DNA of 40,868 nucleotides from Salsipaludibacter albus (GCF_019798055.1 NZ_JAHOPH010000035.1:1-40868); one strand, 5' to 3'; shown: positions 30,748-40,226, numbered from the stretch's first letter. Notes: generated by a model not told the origin, from the letters alone. Numbers and translations are program-made.

Positions 30748-31782
30748 TCAGCTGGCGGGCTCGATCACGGCCAGGCCGGCCGTGCGGGTCCCGACGGCGC
30801 CGACCATCGCCACCGCGCCCTCCTCCAGGGTGAGCCGATCCCCGGCCAGGTGCTGGGGGACCAGCGCACCCTCCGCGACCGCGTCCAGCACGTCGGCGAC
30901 CCGGGCGGCGGTCACGCCGTGGGTGCCGAGGATCCGCAGTTCGCGACCGATCACCTCGTCCATCGGGACGTGGCTGCCCGCCGGCAACAGCCCGACCTGG
31001 GCATGGCGGCCGCCCTCGGCCAGGCCATGCAGGGCGTTGGCGACGGCCTCCTCGCTGCCGACCGCGTCGATCGACACGCTCGTGCCACCCCCCGACACCT
31101 CGCGGAGTAGCTCGACGAGGTCCTCGGCGTCGGCCGCCAGCACGACCTCGGCACCGGCGGCGCGGGCCTGCTCGAGCCGCGCCGGATCGAGGTCGACCGC
31201 CACGATCCGCGCGCCACGGGCGCGGGCCACGAGGATCGCGGACAACCCGAGTCCCCCGCAGCCGTGCACCGCGACCCACTCACCCTGGGCGACCGCGGCC
31301 TGGTCCACGACCGCGCGCCAGGCCGTCGTGACCCGGCAGCCCAGCCCGGCCGCGACGGCCAGGTCGAGCTCGTCGGGCACGTGCACCAGGTTGCGGTCGG
31401 CCCGCGGGATCGCGACCAGCTCGGCGTGGCTGCCCCACCCGTCGAACCCGGGCTGCCACTGGTCCAGACAGACCTGCGGGCTGCCGTCACGACATGCACG
31501 GCAGGTCCCGCACGCCACGACGAACGGCACGGTCACCCGGGCCCCGACCGACCACTGGGTCACGCCCGGCCCGACCGCCACGATCGTGCCCGCCAGCTCG
31601 TGGCCGGGGACGTGGGGCAGCGTGGTGATGGCCGGGTCGTGGCCCATCCACCCGTGCCAGTCGCTGCGGCACAGGCCACTGGCCGCGACCTCGACGACCA
31701 CGCCGTCGACGGGGACGGCCGGGTCGGGCACGTCGGCCACCTCGACCGTGCCGGAGAACTGCTCGTAGCGGATCGCGCGCAC
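30748..31782 (-). CDS. Zinc-dependent alcohol dehydrogenase (MDR family)
   Basis: 344 residues, normal MDR length. Catalytic zinc ligands C38 and H61-E62 (GHE), structural zinc cysteines C91, C94, C97 and C105, and a Rossmann motif GCGGLGLSA, followed by VAVDLD whose Asp favours NAD over NADP. It oxidises alcohols or reduces aldehydes; the substrate is not predictable. The GTG at 31782 starts MRAIRYEQFSG, the usual family N-terminus, with GAGG upstream; the longer open frame is not supported. It lies 116 nt downstream of the PxKF gene on the same strand and converges with the DUF2236 gene. Confidence 0.9.
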   Translation of the reverse strand: MRAIRYEQFSGTVEVADVPDPAVPVDGVVVEVAASGLCRSDWHGWMGHDPAITTLPHVPGHELAGTIVAVGPGVTQWSVGARVTVPFVVACGTCRACRDGSPQVCLDQWQPGFDGWGSHAELVAIPRADRNLVHVPDELDLAVAAGLGCRVTTAWRAVVDQAAVAQGEWVAVHGCGGLGLSAILVARARGARIVAVDLDPARLEQARAAGAEVVLAADAEDLVELLREVSGGGTSVSIDAVGSEEAVANALHGLAEGGRHAQVGLLPAGSHVPMDEVIGRELRILGTHGVTAARVADVLDAVAEGALVPQHLAGDRLTLEEGAVAMVGAVGTRTAGLAVIEPAS

Positions 31783-31898
31783 CGTCTGCCTCGTCGGTCG
31801 GTGCGTCCAGTGTGCTCGTCGCGTGGGCGGGCTGCTCCGACATGCCCCGGATCCGTCCGGACCAGCGGGTCGTGGCGGAGTCCGGCGGAACCGGGTGC

Positions 31899-33719
31899 TC
31901 AGCGCAGCCGGAAGCGGGCGGTGATCGTCTGGCCACCGACGAGGTGCGCCGTGACCTCGCGACACTGGCCCGAGGTCCGCGGGGTCTGCCAGTTGAAGAC
32001 GAACTGCTCGTCCTCGTCGTCGTAGCGCAGGCCCGTGCCACCGGTCGCCGCGGCGTCGCCCAGGTCGGCGCCGCCGCCGTCACCGGCGTCACACGCCACC
32101 AGGGACAGCGTGATCGCCTCGACCACCGCGACGTCGGTCACCGGCTCGTCACCGGCCAGCACCCGGAACTTCAGCGGCACGGTGCGGCCACCCTTCACGG
32201 TGTTGAGCGTGTCCGGGTCGACCGGTCGCAGGAAGCCCTCGAGGGTGTAGCCGACGACCTCGTAGGTCGCGGTCGCCGTGCCGACGTTGCCCGCGAGGTC
32301 GGTCGCGGTCGCCACGATCGTGTGGGTGCCGACCTGGTCGGACCAGCCGTCGTCGACCGTGCATGGACCGTCCAGCCCGGACAGGGCGTCACTGGCCGTG
32401 CAGGTCGGGGCGGCCGGCACCTCGTGGGGGAAGTAGGTCGCGCCGTCCTGCGGGCCTCCCACCAGGACCACCTCGGGGGCGGTCAGGTCGATGTCGATGT
32501 CGTCGACGGTGAACTCGGCGGTGTTGTCGGCCAGGTCGACCGCGGTCCCGGTGACGGACTGGTCCGCGCCCTCGGTGTCCAGCACGACGTCGGGGCCACA
32601 GGTGCGGATGCCGGACAGGGCATCGGCGCAGGTGAAGGCCACGGTGACCGGCGTGTTGTTCCACCCGTTGGCGTTGGGTGCGGGGCTGGCCGTGCCGGTG
32701 ATCGTCGGCGCGGTCAGGTCGATGTCGACGTCGTCGACGGTGACCTCGGCGGTGTTGCCGGCCGCGTCGACGGCCGTGCCGGTGGCGGACTGGTCGACGC
32801 CCTCGGTGGCGAGCACGACCGGGTCGGTGCACGACACGATCCCGGACAGCGCGTCGTCGCAGGCGAAGGTGACCGTGACGGCCTCGTTGTTCCAGCCGTC
32901 GTCGTTGGCAGCGGGGTCGACGGTGGCGGAGATGGTCGGGGCGGTGGCGTCCCGCGAGATGGTCACGCTGGTGCTGGAGGTCCCACCTGCCGAGGTCACC
33001 GTGCAGGTGAAGGTGGTGACCTGGTCGGTGGTCAGCACCTGGTCGACGCAGCCCTCGTCGACCACCCAGTCGGACTCGGGGTCGGTGACGATCCAGGTCA
33101 GCGACACGTCCGACACGTACCACCCGTTGGTCCCGTCCGGCACGGTCGGGGCGAGCACGACCTCGATGACTGGCGAGGTCGGGTCGTCCGGGATGCAGTC
33201 CTCCACGGTTCCGGTGATGGCGACGCTGTCGGAGGCCGTGACCGTCGGCGACGACCCCCCGCCGGAGCCGGGCTGGCGTGGCCCGGTGGCCTGGATCGTC
33301 ACCGTGCCGTCGACGATGCGGGGGACCGACGTGTCGAGGGTGACCGCCACGGGGACGGGCCCGGCGAGCTTGCCGTTGTCGGTCGGCGCCGGGCCGGTGA
33401 ACCAGTTCGACGGGATCGGGATGGCCGCCGTCCCGACGCTGACCCCGGCCGGGCCCACCCCGCTGACGGCGGCGCTCGAGGAGTTGGCGAAGACCAGTCC
33501 GTTGCCGGCACGCCGCAGTCGGACCTCGACCGTGCTCGACGCGGGATCACCGACGCAGACCGTGCCGAAGTCGACGCTGGACAACGCGTCGAGGTCGTCG
33601 TCGAGCAGCTCGACCTCGTCGGCGAGGGCGGCCGTGCCGGTCAGCACGAGCAGCGCGGCGGCGAGGGCGGCGGTCGGCCGGAGGGCACGACGCAGGAACG
33701 AGGGGACGGGGGGACGCAT
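31899..33719 (-). CDS. Secreted repeat protein with C-terminal PxKF domain
   Basis: 606 residues. A signal peptide (about 1-35, ending GTAALA) is followed by an acidic segment (VDFGTVCVGDPASSTVEV) like choice-of-anchor domains, then Ig-like/HYR-type modules. Two near-identical repeats share the frames TAPTI..., GWNN, ...VTFAC/FTCADALSGI and TAVDxAxNTAEVTVDD (about 280-420). The C-terminus carries the PxKF motif NTVKGGRTVPLKF. Cysteine pairs per module suggest disulfides. Probably an adhesin-like or surface-associated protein; no sortase motif or C-terminal helix is seen. The ATG at 33719 has GGAG at good distance; a GTG at 33731 is the alternative. Confidence 0.85.
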   Translation of the reverse strand: MRPPVPSFLRRALRPTAALAAALLVLTGTAALADEVELLDDDLDALSSVDFGTVCVGDPASSTVEVRLRRAGNGLVFANSSSAAVSGVGPAGVSVGTAAIPIPSNWFTGPAPTDNGKLAGPVPVAVTLDTSVPRIVDGTVTIQATGPRQPGSGGGSSPTVTASDSVAITGTVEDCIPDDPTSPVIEVVLAPTVPDGTNGWYVSDVSLTWIVTDPESDWVVDEGCVDQVLTTDQVTTFTCTVTSAGGTSSTSVTISRDATAPTISATVDPAANDDGWNNEAVTVTFACDDALSGIVSCTDPVVLATEGVDQSATGTAVDAAGNTAEVTVDDVDIDLTAPTITGTASPAPNANGWNNTPVTVAFTCADALSGIRTCGPDVVLDTEGADQSVTGTAVDLADNTAEFTVDDIDIDLTAPEVVLVGGPQDGATYFPHEVPAAPTCTASDALSGLDGPCTVDDGWSDQVGTHTIVATATDLAGNVGTATATYEVVGYTLEGFLRPVDPDTLNTVKGGRTVPLKFRVLAGDEPVTDVAVVEAITLSLVACDAGDGGGADLGDAAATGGTGLRYDDEDEQFVFNWQTPRTSGQCREVTAHLVGGQTITARFRLR

Positions 33720-33816
33720 GGGGTGCTCCACGGGGGGTCGGGGGGACCGCGTCGGGTCGTTGGACCGGGGCCTCCCACGGGCCCCCGGATGCGACGCCGG
33801 CGTGATGTCGGCCGGA

Positions 33817-33822
33817 ACGCTA
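33817..33822 (-). promoter_or_regulatory. Candidate -10 box of the PxKF gene
   Basis: On the minus strand TAGCGT fits TANNNT and would give a leader of about 90 nt before the ATG at 33719. The leader contains an imperfect CCGGGG/CCCCGG stem near 33765-33790. The gap 33720-33956 has no gene. Confidence 0.3.
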
Positions 33823-33956
33823 GCCAGCCATCGGCCCGCGCCGGCGACGCGCCGACGAGTCGGGACGCGCGTCCGCCATGATCGCGACCATGGTCCCCCA
33901 CGGGTGGTCGTGCCAGCACGGTGGGCCCCGGGTGCTGCCTCCCGGTCCGGACCAGC

Positions 33957-36900
33957 TCAGGGGGTGACGGGTCGGGCGACGTGCCCGAAGCGGTGGACGT
34001 CGTGGCTGATCGCCTGCTCGCGCAGCAGTCGTGGCAGGACCACGCGTCCCGACGCCACCAGCGGGCGGTGCTCGACGTGCACGCCGACCGGCAGCGCCCC
34101 CAGGTCCCGCTCGCCGACCAGTTGGACCCGGGCGTGCGAGCCGGCCCGCTCGGTCGCCGCGACGGTGTCCTCGACCACGACGGTGAACCGTGGGCCGGCC
34201 TGGTCGACCGCGCGGCGCACCACCTCGGCGACGCCCGGGCCGTCCCGGTCGTCCGCCTCGGCCACGCTGACGACGGTCGGCACGTCCGCCAGGACGGCCG
34301 CACACAGGGCGCGGACCACGGCGACGTCGGCACCGCCGGCACCCACGCGGACCATCCACGACGGCAGGGGTCGGTAGCGCAGGACGTTGGACTGGGTCGC
34401 CAGCCCGGTCGGGTCGTGGGCGACCCCGAACTCGTGGGCCCACCACCACGCGTCGGAGCCGGTCGCCGCCGTGAGCCAGGCGGCATCGTGGTCGGTCGCA
34501 CCGTCGCCCGACTTGGCGTGGTCGCGCAGCACGCCGGCGATGCGGTCGACCGCCGCCGACACGTCGTGCAGCCGCGACGGCAGCCCGTCGTCGTGCCACG
34601 CCCCCAGCGACGGGACCATCTGGGGGCCACCGGCCTTGGCGCCCGGCCCGACCACCGAGGCCTTCCAGCCCCCGAACGGCTGGCGACGCACGATCGCCCC
34701 CGTGATGTGACGGTTGACGTACGCGTTGCCCACCTCGACGCCGTCCAGCCAGCGGGTGACCTCGTCGCGGTCGAGGCTGTGGATCCCACCGGTCAACCCG
34801 AACGCGACCGCGTTCTGGACCGCGATCGCCTCGTCGAGGTCCGACACGGCGATGATCCCGAGCACCGGGCCGAAGCACTCGGTCTCGTGGAACCACGAGC
34901 CGGGCTCGACCCGGTCGCGGATCCCGGGCGACCACAGGTGGCCCGAGTCGTCGAGCTGGCGGGGCTCGACCAGCCACCGCTCGCCCGGCTCGAGCCGCGT
35001 CAGGCCACGCAGCAGCTTGTCCGACGGCGCCGGCGTGGTCGGGGTCATGTCGGTCGCGACGTCGTCGGCGGGGCCGACCGTGAGCGAGTTCGTGGCGTCG
35101 ACCAGCTGGCGGCGGAACCGCGACGAGGTGGCGACGTCCCCCACCAGGATCGCCAGCGACGCGGCCGAGCACTTCTGGCCGGCGTGGCCGAAGGCCGAGG
35201 TGACCAGGTCGTGGACGGCGGCGTCGAAGTCCGCGTTCGGGGTGACCACCAGCGCGTTCTTGCCCGAGGTCTCGGCATGGAGGTGGAGGTCGTCGCGCCA
35301 CGAACGGAACAGCTCGGCGGTCTCGGTCGCCCCGGTCAGCACGACCGCGTCGACGTGGTCATGGGTGACCAGCCGCCGGCCGGCCTCGTCGTCGTCGGTC
35401 GGCAGGAACACCACGGCGTCGTCGGGCACGCCGGCGTCGACCATGATGCGGTGGGCCAGGGCGGCCACGGCGCGGGTCTCGGGCGCCGGCTTGAACGCGA
35501 CCGTCGCGCCGGCGGCGAGGCTGGCGAGCACGCCGCCGACCGGGATCGCCAAGGGGAAGTTCCACGGGGGCGTGACCGCGACGACCCGGTAGGGGGTGAA
35601 CGTCGCACCGTCGACGTCACCGAGCCGCCGGGCGCAATCGGCGTAGTAGCGCGCGAAGTCGGCGGCCTCCGAGACCTCGGGGTCGGACTGCTCGATGGTC
35701 TTGGCACCGTCGGCGGCCATCACCCCGACCAGGTCGGCCCGGTGGGCGTCCAGCGCGTCCGCCACGGCCTCCAGCACGTCGGCCCGGGCGTCGGGGTCCC
35801 GGTCGTGCCAGTCGGCGGCGGCGAGGCGTTCGACGGCGGCGTCCACGTCGGCGACGGTCGGTGGAGCGGCCACCTCGACCGTCGGCGGGTCGGTGATCGC
35901 CGCGACCAGGGCCGCCCGAACGTCGGGATCGGTCGGGTCGGCATCGGGACGGTTGACGAACCCCGGGTCGTCCACGCCCGAGGAGGTGGGGGCGATCGGA
36001 TGGGCGATGGGCGTCAGCGTCGCGGCCGGCTCCGACTCGCCCTCGCGCAGGGGCAGGGTGGGGAACTCGGGGGTGTCGGGCCGCCCCGTCCAGCGGCGTG
36101 AACCCTGCGCCACCTCGCCACGGTCGGCGACGGCCGTGCGGAACCGGTCCGCCTGGGCGAGGAACTCGTCACTGCCCGAGGTGATCGAGAAGGCCTTGGT
36201 CAGGAAGTTCTCCGGGGCCGTGTTCTCCTCGAGCCGGCGGAACAGGTAGGCCACGGCCGCGTCGAAGTCGTCGGAGCCGACCACCGGGAGGTACAGACGC
36301 ACCGGTCGGTGACGCACGATCACCGCGGCCTGGGCCGAGGCCATGCCCGACAGCATCTCGAAGACCACGTCGTCGGACACGCCCCGCTCCGCGGCCAGCA
36401 GGTCGGCCAGCGCGAGGTCGAACAGGTTGTGGGAGGCCACCCCGATCCAGGCCGGGCCGAGCCGGTCGGGTCGCAGGGCCAGGTCGAGCAGGTGCTTGTA
36501 GTTGGCGTCGACGACGGCCTTGGACGGCAACGGCGCCGGTGTCCAGCCGTGCGTGGCCGCCTCGAGGTGCTCCATGGCGAGGTTGGCGCCCTTCACCAGT
36601 CGGATCTTGGTACGACCGCCGGCCGCGGCGTGGCGCTCCGCGGCCCAGTCCAGCAGGTCGTCCAGGACCGGGCCGGCGTCGGGCAGGTAGGCCTGCAGGA
36701 CGATCCCGGCGTCGAGGTGGGCGAACTCGTCACGTTCGAGCACCCGCTTGAACGCCGCGACGGTCAGGTCGAGGTCGCGGTACTCCTCCATGTCGAGGTT
36801 GACGAACACCGGGTCCGGCCGGTCGATCGAGGCCGCGAACATCGCCACCAGGCGGTCGGTGATGCGGTCGAGGTTGGCGTCGAAGGCCCAGTGGTGCAGC

Positions 36901-37469
36901 TGGCTGGCCACCGCCGAGATCTTCACCGAGACGTAGTCGACCTCCGGACGGCCCAGCAGCTCGACCAGCGACGCGAGCCGGCGCTGGGCCTCGTCCTCGC
37001 CCAGGACGGCCTCGCCCAGCAGGTTGACGTTGACGCGGAAGTTGCGGTCGCGCAGTCCCTGGAGCTGGCGCTTGAGCGGGGCGGGCTCGGCCCGCCCGAT
37101 CAGGTCGCTGAGCATGGCCCGCACCCGGCGCTGGGCCAACGGCATCACGACCCGGGGGAGCCACGGCGCGACCGTTGCCCCGGCGCGGACCAGCGCCTTG
37201 TCGGTCGGGGCGAGGAAGTCCGGCAGTCCCCGGGTGGCCACGAGGTCGTGGAAGACCTCGGCGGCGAGGTCGTCGTCCTCGACCCGCATGACCCGGTCGA
37301 CGAACACGCGGGTGAACGCCACGCCCTCGTGGGACCCGATCAGCCGTTGGAACTGCTCGCGCTGGCGACGTTGCGACGCCGTCTCGGACGCGTCGGCGGC
37401 GTCCAACCAGCGGCCGGCCAGCGCGACCGCGTCGTCGACCAGGGCCTCGGGCTCACGAGCTGGTGGCAC
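33957..37469 (-). CDS. putA: PutA, bifunctional proline dehydrogenase / P5C dehydrogenase
   Basis: 1170 residues. Residues about 1-470 are the FAD-dependent proline dehydrogenase barrel, with KISAVASQLHHWAFD, DMEEYRDLDLT and the proline-binding motif RRLEEN (411-416). The rest is the NAD-dependent L-glutamate-gamma-semialdehyde dehydrogenase with E733 (HAETSGKN), nucleophile C767 (GHAGQKCSAA), PWNFPLAIP and ECFGPVLGII. Together they oxidise proline to glutamate with channelling of the intermediate. No DNA-binding RHH domain is present at the N-terminus, so it should not act as a repressor. A C-terminal part of about 150 residues after the ALDH domain is less conserved. The GTG at 37469 has GGAGG 6 nt upstream. 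Confidence 0.95.
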   Translation of the reverse strand: MPPAREPEALVDDAVALAGRWLDAADASETASQRRQREQFQRLIGSHEGVAFTRVFVDRVMRVEDDDLAAEVFHDLVATRGLPDFLAPTDKALVRAGATVAPWLPRVVMPLAQRRVRAMLSDLIGRAEPAPLKRQLQGLRDRNFRVNVNLLGEAVLGEDEAQRRLASLVELLGRPEVDYVSVKISAVASQLHHWAFDANLDRITDRLVAMFAASIDRPDPVFVNLDMEEYRDLDLTVAAFKRVLERDEFAHLDAGIVLQAYLPDAGPVLDDLLDWAAERHAAAGGRTKIRLVKGANLAMEHLEAATHGWTPAPLPSKAVVDANYKHLLDLALRPDRLGPAWIGVASHNLFDLALADLLAAERGVSDDVVFEMLSGMASAQAAVIVRHRPVRLYLPVVGSDDFDAAVAYLFRRLEENTAPENFLTKAFSITSGSDEFLAQADRFRTAVADRGEVAQGSRRWTGRPDTPEFPTLPLREGESEPAATLTPIAHPIAPTSSGVDDPGFVNRPDADPTDPDVRAALVAAITDPPTVEVAAPPTVADVDAAVERLAAADWHDRDPDARADVLEAVADALDAHRADLVGVMAADGAKTIEQSDPEVSEAADFARYYADCARRLGDVDGATFTPYRVVAVTPPWNFPLAIPVGGVLASLAAGATVAFKPAPETRAVAALAHRIMVDAGVPDDAVVFLPTDDDEAGRRLVTHDHVDAVVLTGATETAELFRSWRDDLHLHAETSGKNALVVTPNADFDAAVHDLVTSAFGHAGQKCSAASLAILVGDVATSSRFRRQLVDATNSLTVGPADDVATDMTPTTPAPSDKLLRGLTRLEPGERWLVEPRQLDDSGHLWSPGIRDRVEPGSWFHETECFGPVLGIIAVSDLDEAIAVQNAVAFGLTGGIHSLDRDEVTRWLDGVEVGNAYVNRHITGAIVRRQPFGGWKASVVGPGAKAGGPQMVPSLGAWHDDGLPSRLHDVSAAVDRIAGVLRDHAKSGDGATDHDAAWLTAATGSDAWWWAHEFGVAHDPTGLATQSNVLRYRPLPSWMVRVGAGGADVAVVRALCAAVLADVPTVVSVAEADDRDGPGVAEVVRRAVDQAGPRFTVVVEDTVAATERAGSHARVQLVGERDLGALPVGVHVEHRPLVASGRVVLPRLLREQAISHDVHRFGHVARPVTP

Positions 37470-37545
37470 GCACGTCCTCCATCAGGCGTTCGGGTGCCCG
37501 CGACCGTAGCCCCCACCGCCACCCCCCAACCATCGCGGGCACCCA

Positions 37546-37551
37546 TAGGCT
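37546..37551 (+). promoter_or_regulatory. Leaderless -10 box of the aminotransferase gene
   Basis: TAGGCT is followed by 7 nt and then the ATG at 37559. No Shine-Dalgarno is seen between, which fits a leaderless mRNA. The same spacing occurs at 13706. Confidence 0.5.
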
Positions 37552-37558
37552 TGGTGGC

Positions 37559-38812
37559 ATGATGATGGACCTGACTGCGACCGACCCATCCGCTCCGGCT
37601 GCCGGCGTTCCCCCCAGCCGGCCACGCCGCGGACGGGGAGGCGACGTGGTCCGGTCCCCCGGGGCCGCACGCATCGGCGGGCTCGACGAGACGATCTTCG
37701 ACGAGATGTCGGCCCTGGCGGTCCGCCACGACGCGGTCAACCTCGGCCAGGGGTTCCCCGACGTCGACGGGCCCGACGAGGTGGTCGAGGCCGCCGTCGA
37801 CGCACTGCGGTCGGGACGCCACAACCAGTACGCGCCGGGCGGTGGGATCCCGTCCCTGCGGATGGCCATCGCCGGGCACCAACGACGCTTCCACGGCCAG
37901 GAGGTCGACCCCGACACCGAGGTGCTGGTGACCACGGGCGCCACCGAGGCCGTCGCGGCCGCGCTGCTGGCCATGGTCGACCCCGGTGACGAGGTGGTGG
38001 CGCTGGACCCCTACTACGACTCCTACACCGCCGGGATCGCCCTGGCCGGTGGCATCCGGGTCCCGGTGACCCTCCCGCCGCCGGACTTCGCCTTCGACGT
38101 CGACCGGTTGGTGGCAGCGATCACGCCACGCACCCGCCTGCTGTTGCTCAACTCGCCCCACAACCCGACCGGCATCGTGCTGTCACGCGACGACCTGGCC
38201 GCGATCGCCGAGGTCGTCGTGGAGCACGACCTGCTGGTCGTGACCGACGAGGTCTACGAGCACCTGGTCTACGACGACCACGAGCACGTCCCCATCGCCA
38301 CCCTGCCCGGGATGGCGGAGCGCACCCTGACGATCTCGTCGGCCGGCAAGACCTTCGCCCTGACCGGCTGGAAGGTGGGCTGGGCGGTCGGTCCCCCGCC
38401 ACTGGTGAAGGCGACCCGGGCGGTCAAGCAGTTCCTGACGTATTCGTCCGGGGCTCCGCTGCAGCCGGCCATCGCGGGAGCCCTGGACCTCCCCGACAGC
38501 TACTTCGCCGGGCTGTCCGCGACCATGGAGCGCCGACGCGACCTGCTGGTCGACGGACTGGTCGGACTGGGCATGGAGGTGACCGTGCCGGCCGGGGGCT
38601 ACTTCGTGTCGGGCGACATCCGACCCCTGGGGTTCGACGACGGGCTGGCGTTCTGTCGCATGCTGCCCGAGCAGGTGGGGGTCGCCGCGATCCCCCACCA
38701 GGTGTTCTGGGACGACCCGGCGACCGGCCGACACCTGGTCCGGTGGTCGTTCGCCAAGCGGTCCTCGGTGCTGGAGGCCGGCCTCGACCGCCTGGCCGCG
38801 CTGGCGGGCTGA
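37559..38812 (+). CDS. Class I/II PLP-dependent aminotransferase
   Basis: 417 residues. Fold-type I signatures: VNLGQGFPD, YAPGGGIPSLR, substrate strand LLLLNSPHNPTGIV, TDEVYEHLVYD, the PLP lysine K264 in SSAGKTFALTGWKVGW, and VRWSFAK near the C-terminus (Arg for the carboxylate). GQGFPD and the overall pattern resemble the kynurenine/glutamine and N-succinyl-diaminopimelate (DapC-like) aminotransferases. The true substrate cannot be fixed by eye. Three ATG codons follow each other at 37559; the first fits the leaderless promoter. The ~30 N-terminal residues are an extension before the conserved core. It is divergent from putA. Confidence 0.9.
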   Translation: MMMDLTATDPSAPAAGVPPSRPRRGRGGDVVRSPGAARIGGLDETIFDEMSALAVRHDAVNLGQGFPDVDGPDEVVEAAVDALRSGRHNQYAPGGGIPSLRMAIAGHQRRFHGQEVDPDTEVLVTTGATEAVAAALLAMVDPGDEVVALDPYYDSYTAGIALAGGIRVPVTLPPPDFAFDVDRLVAAITPRTRLLLLNSPHNPTGIVLSRDDLAAIAEVVVEHDLLVVTDEVYEHLVYDDHEHVPIATLPGMAERTLTISSAGKTFALTGWKVGWAVGPPPLVKATRAVKQFLTYSSGAPLQPAIAGALDLPDSYFAGLSATMERRRDLLVDGLVGLGMEVTVPAGGYFVSGDIRPLGFDDGLAFCRMLPEQVGVAAIPHQVFWDDPATGRHLVRWSFAKRSSVLEAGLDRLAALAG

Positions 38813-38838
38813 CGAGCCCCGGTTCCGACATGGAACAC

Positions 38839-38875
38839 CCCGGTCGCCGAGGTCATGGCGACCTCGGCGACCGGG
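38839..38875. terminator. Bidirectional terminator hairpin, perfect 16-bp stem
   Basis: CCCGGTCGCCGAGGTC (38839-38854) pairs perfectly with GACCTCGGCGACCGGG (38860-38875) around loop ATGGC, between the convergent aminotransferase and fasciclin genes. No T-tract. Confidence 0.75.
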
Positions 38876-38984
38876 CGATGCGTGTGCGTCCCCTCGCGGG
38901 GCGAGTGGCGCACACAGACCCCTGCGTCACCGGGGCGGGCCGACCGACGTGGTCGTCACGCCCCGACGACGCGATGGGGCGGGG

Positions 38985-39569
38985 TCAGGGAAGGAGCACG
39001 AAGTCGATGACGTGGATGCCACCGTCAGCGGTCTTGATGTCGGGGGCGACGATCGTCGCGTCCGAGTTGTTGCCGTCGATCATGCCAGCGCTGCTCACGC
39101 TGATGGTGCCGCCGTTGGCCATCTCGACGACCCGGTCACCCTTGCCGTTCAGCAGGCTCGGGGACGGACGCCAGCCCTCGGTCACGTGGTAGAGCAGGAT
39201 GTCGGTCACGCCGTCGACGCCGAAGGCGGCGACCGCGGTGTTGAAGGCCTCCTCCTCGTCGGTGATGTCGACCCCGGCGACGGCGCTCACGGCGTCGAGG
39301 AAGGCCTGGTCGGTGGGCGCGAAGACGGTGTAGTCGCTGCTGCCGTCCAGGATCGCGTCGGCGCCGGTGGCGACCACGGCCGCGACGAGGATGTCGAAGT
39401 CACCAGCGTCGTCGTCGAAGTCGAAGGGCGTGCCGGACAGGGCGACGGCGGTCTCGACGGTCGTCGTGTCGAGGCCTGGTCCGGCGAAGCCGGGCTTCTC
39501 GGCCGAGGCCGTGCCGGCCAGGGACAGGGTCAGGGCTGCTGCGGCAGCCAGGGTGATCATCTTGCGCAT
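38985..39569 (-). CDS. Secreted fasciclin (FAS1) domain protein
   Basis: 194 residues. A signal peptide (MRKMITLAAAAALTLS, cut after about residue 23 at TASA) precedes one FAS1 domain: FDILVAAVVATG, the H1 motif YTVFAPTDQAFL, ILLYHVTEGW, and the H2-type end GGIHVIDFVLLP. FAS1 domains mediate adhesion or matrix interaction. No anchor or sorting signal is seen, so it is probably released or loosely surface-bound. The ATG at 39569 has AAGGGG 7 nt upstream. A palindrome lies about 80 bp upstream at 39651-39662. Confidence 0.93.
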   Translation of the reverse strand: MRKMITLAAAAALTLSLAGTASAEKPGFAGPGLDTTTVETAVALSGTPFDFDDDAGDFDILVAAVVATGADAILDGSSDYTVFAPTDQAFLDAVSAVAGVDITDEEEAFNTAVAAFGVDGVTDILLYHVTEGWRPSPSLLNGKGDRVVEMANGGTISVSSAGMIDGNNSDATIVAPDIKTADGGIHVIDFVLLP

Positions 39570-39650
39570 GGAGTTCCCCTTGCATCGTTGGTCGGTCAGT
39601 TGCGCATGCCCCCGCAGCGCCACGCTCCGCGGACCGTCCGCCTCACGTGA

Positions 39651-39662
39651 TTGCATGTGCAA
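39651..39662. promoter_or_regulatory. TTGCA-N2-TGCAA palindrome upstream of the fasciclin gene
   Basis: TTGCATGTGCAA is a perfect inverted repeat in the AT-richer patch of the gap 39570-39824. It lies 82 bp upstream of the fasciclin ATG, a usual place for an operator. No regulator can be assigned. Confidence 0.3.
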
Positions 39663-39815
39663 CCAATACTGCCGTCCCGTGGACTGGGGTGTCAACGGCA
39701 TCCGGGGCCCGGCCACCGGCCGAACGGACAGGGAACAGGGTGCATCCACGCGACGGTCTGCGGGCAACGCGAGCCGCTGGTCGGACACCGTCGTCGGGGG
39801 GAGCGGGAACGGGGT

Positions 39816-39835
39816 CGCGCGCGCCTACGCGCGCG
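39816..39835. terminator. Alternating (CG)4 hairpin at the DUF2277 stop codon
   Basis: CGCGCGCG (39816-39823) and CGCGCGCG (39828-39835) flank CCTA, which contains part of the TAG stop of the minus-strand gene. The two arms pair perfectly. The alternating run could also adopt left-handed DNA. A terminator role is likely but no T-tract follows. Confidence 0.45.
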
Positions 39836-40091
39836 GGCGGCGGACCGGCTTCTGCTCGGCACCGGGGACCACGACGACGGGCTCGCGGCCACGCACGTCC
39901 AGGGACTCCAGCAGGTCGGTGGTGGCCTCGGTGATCCGCGCGATCGCGTCGTCGAACACGTCGCGGTTGGCATCGGAGGGATCGCGGAAGCCCGACACCT
40001 TGCGGACGTACTGGCGGGCGGCCGCGACGACGTCGCCGTCGTGGACCTCCTCGAGGTGCGGGGGGCGGAGCGTGCGGATGCTGCGACACAT
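39825..40091 (-). CDS. DUF2277 family protein
   Basis: 88 residues, the family size. The diagnostic start MCRSIRTLRPP, then EVHDGDVVAAARQYVRKVSG and the FRDPSDANRDVFDDAI segment match DUF2277, a small conserved bacterial protein of unknown function. Relatives often act near DNA-repair or stress genes, but nothing here defines a role. The ATG at 40091 begins the conserved motif; the open frame continuing upstream is a shadow. It is divergent from the CBS gene with a shared gap of 135 bp. Confidence 0.9.
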   Translation of the reverse strand: MCRSIRTLRPPHLEEVHDGDVVAAARQYVRKVSGFRDPSDANRDVFDDAIARITEATTDLLESLDVRGREPVVVVPGAEQKPVRRPRA

Positions 40092-40183
40092 GGAGGTCTC
40101 GCGGGGTCGACGTCGAACAGGTGCCACGAGTGTGCCCTGCACCGAATCCTCGCGGAAGCGCCACCGCGACGACGTCCGGCAAC

Positions 40184-40189
40184 TAGCGT
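40184..40189 (+). promoter_or_regulatory. Candidate -10 box of the CBS gene
   Basis: TAGCGT fits TANNNT; transcription would begin near 40196 and give a leader of about 30 nt with GGAGG just before the ATG at 40227. Confidence 0.4.
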
Positions 40190-40226
40190 CGGGGGTGGCC
40201 CTGTCCCCGCTCCCACGGAGGCTCCC

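Noticed and set aside
33765-33790. Terminator of putA
   Set aside because: The stem is imperfect, lies far from the putA stop and downstream of the PxKF -10 candidate, so it would sit in that gene's leader.
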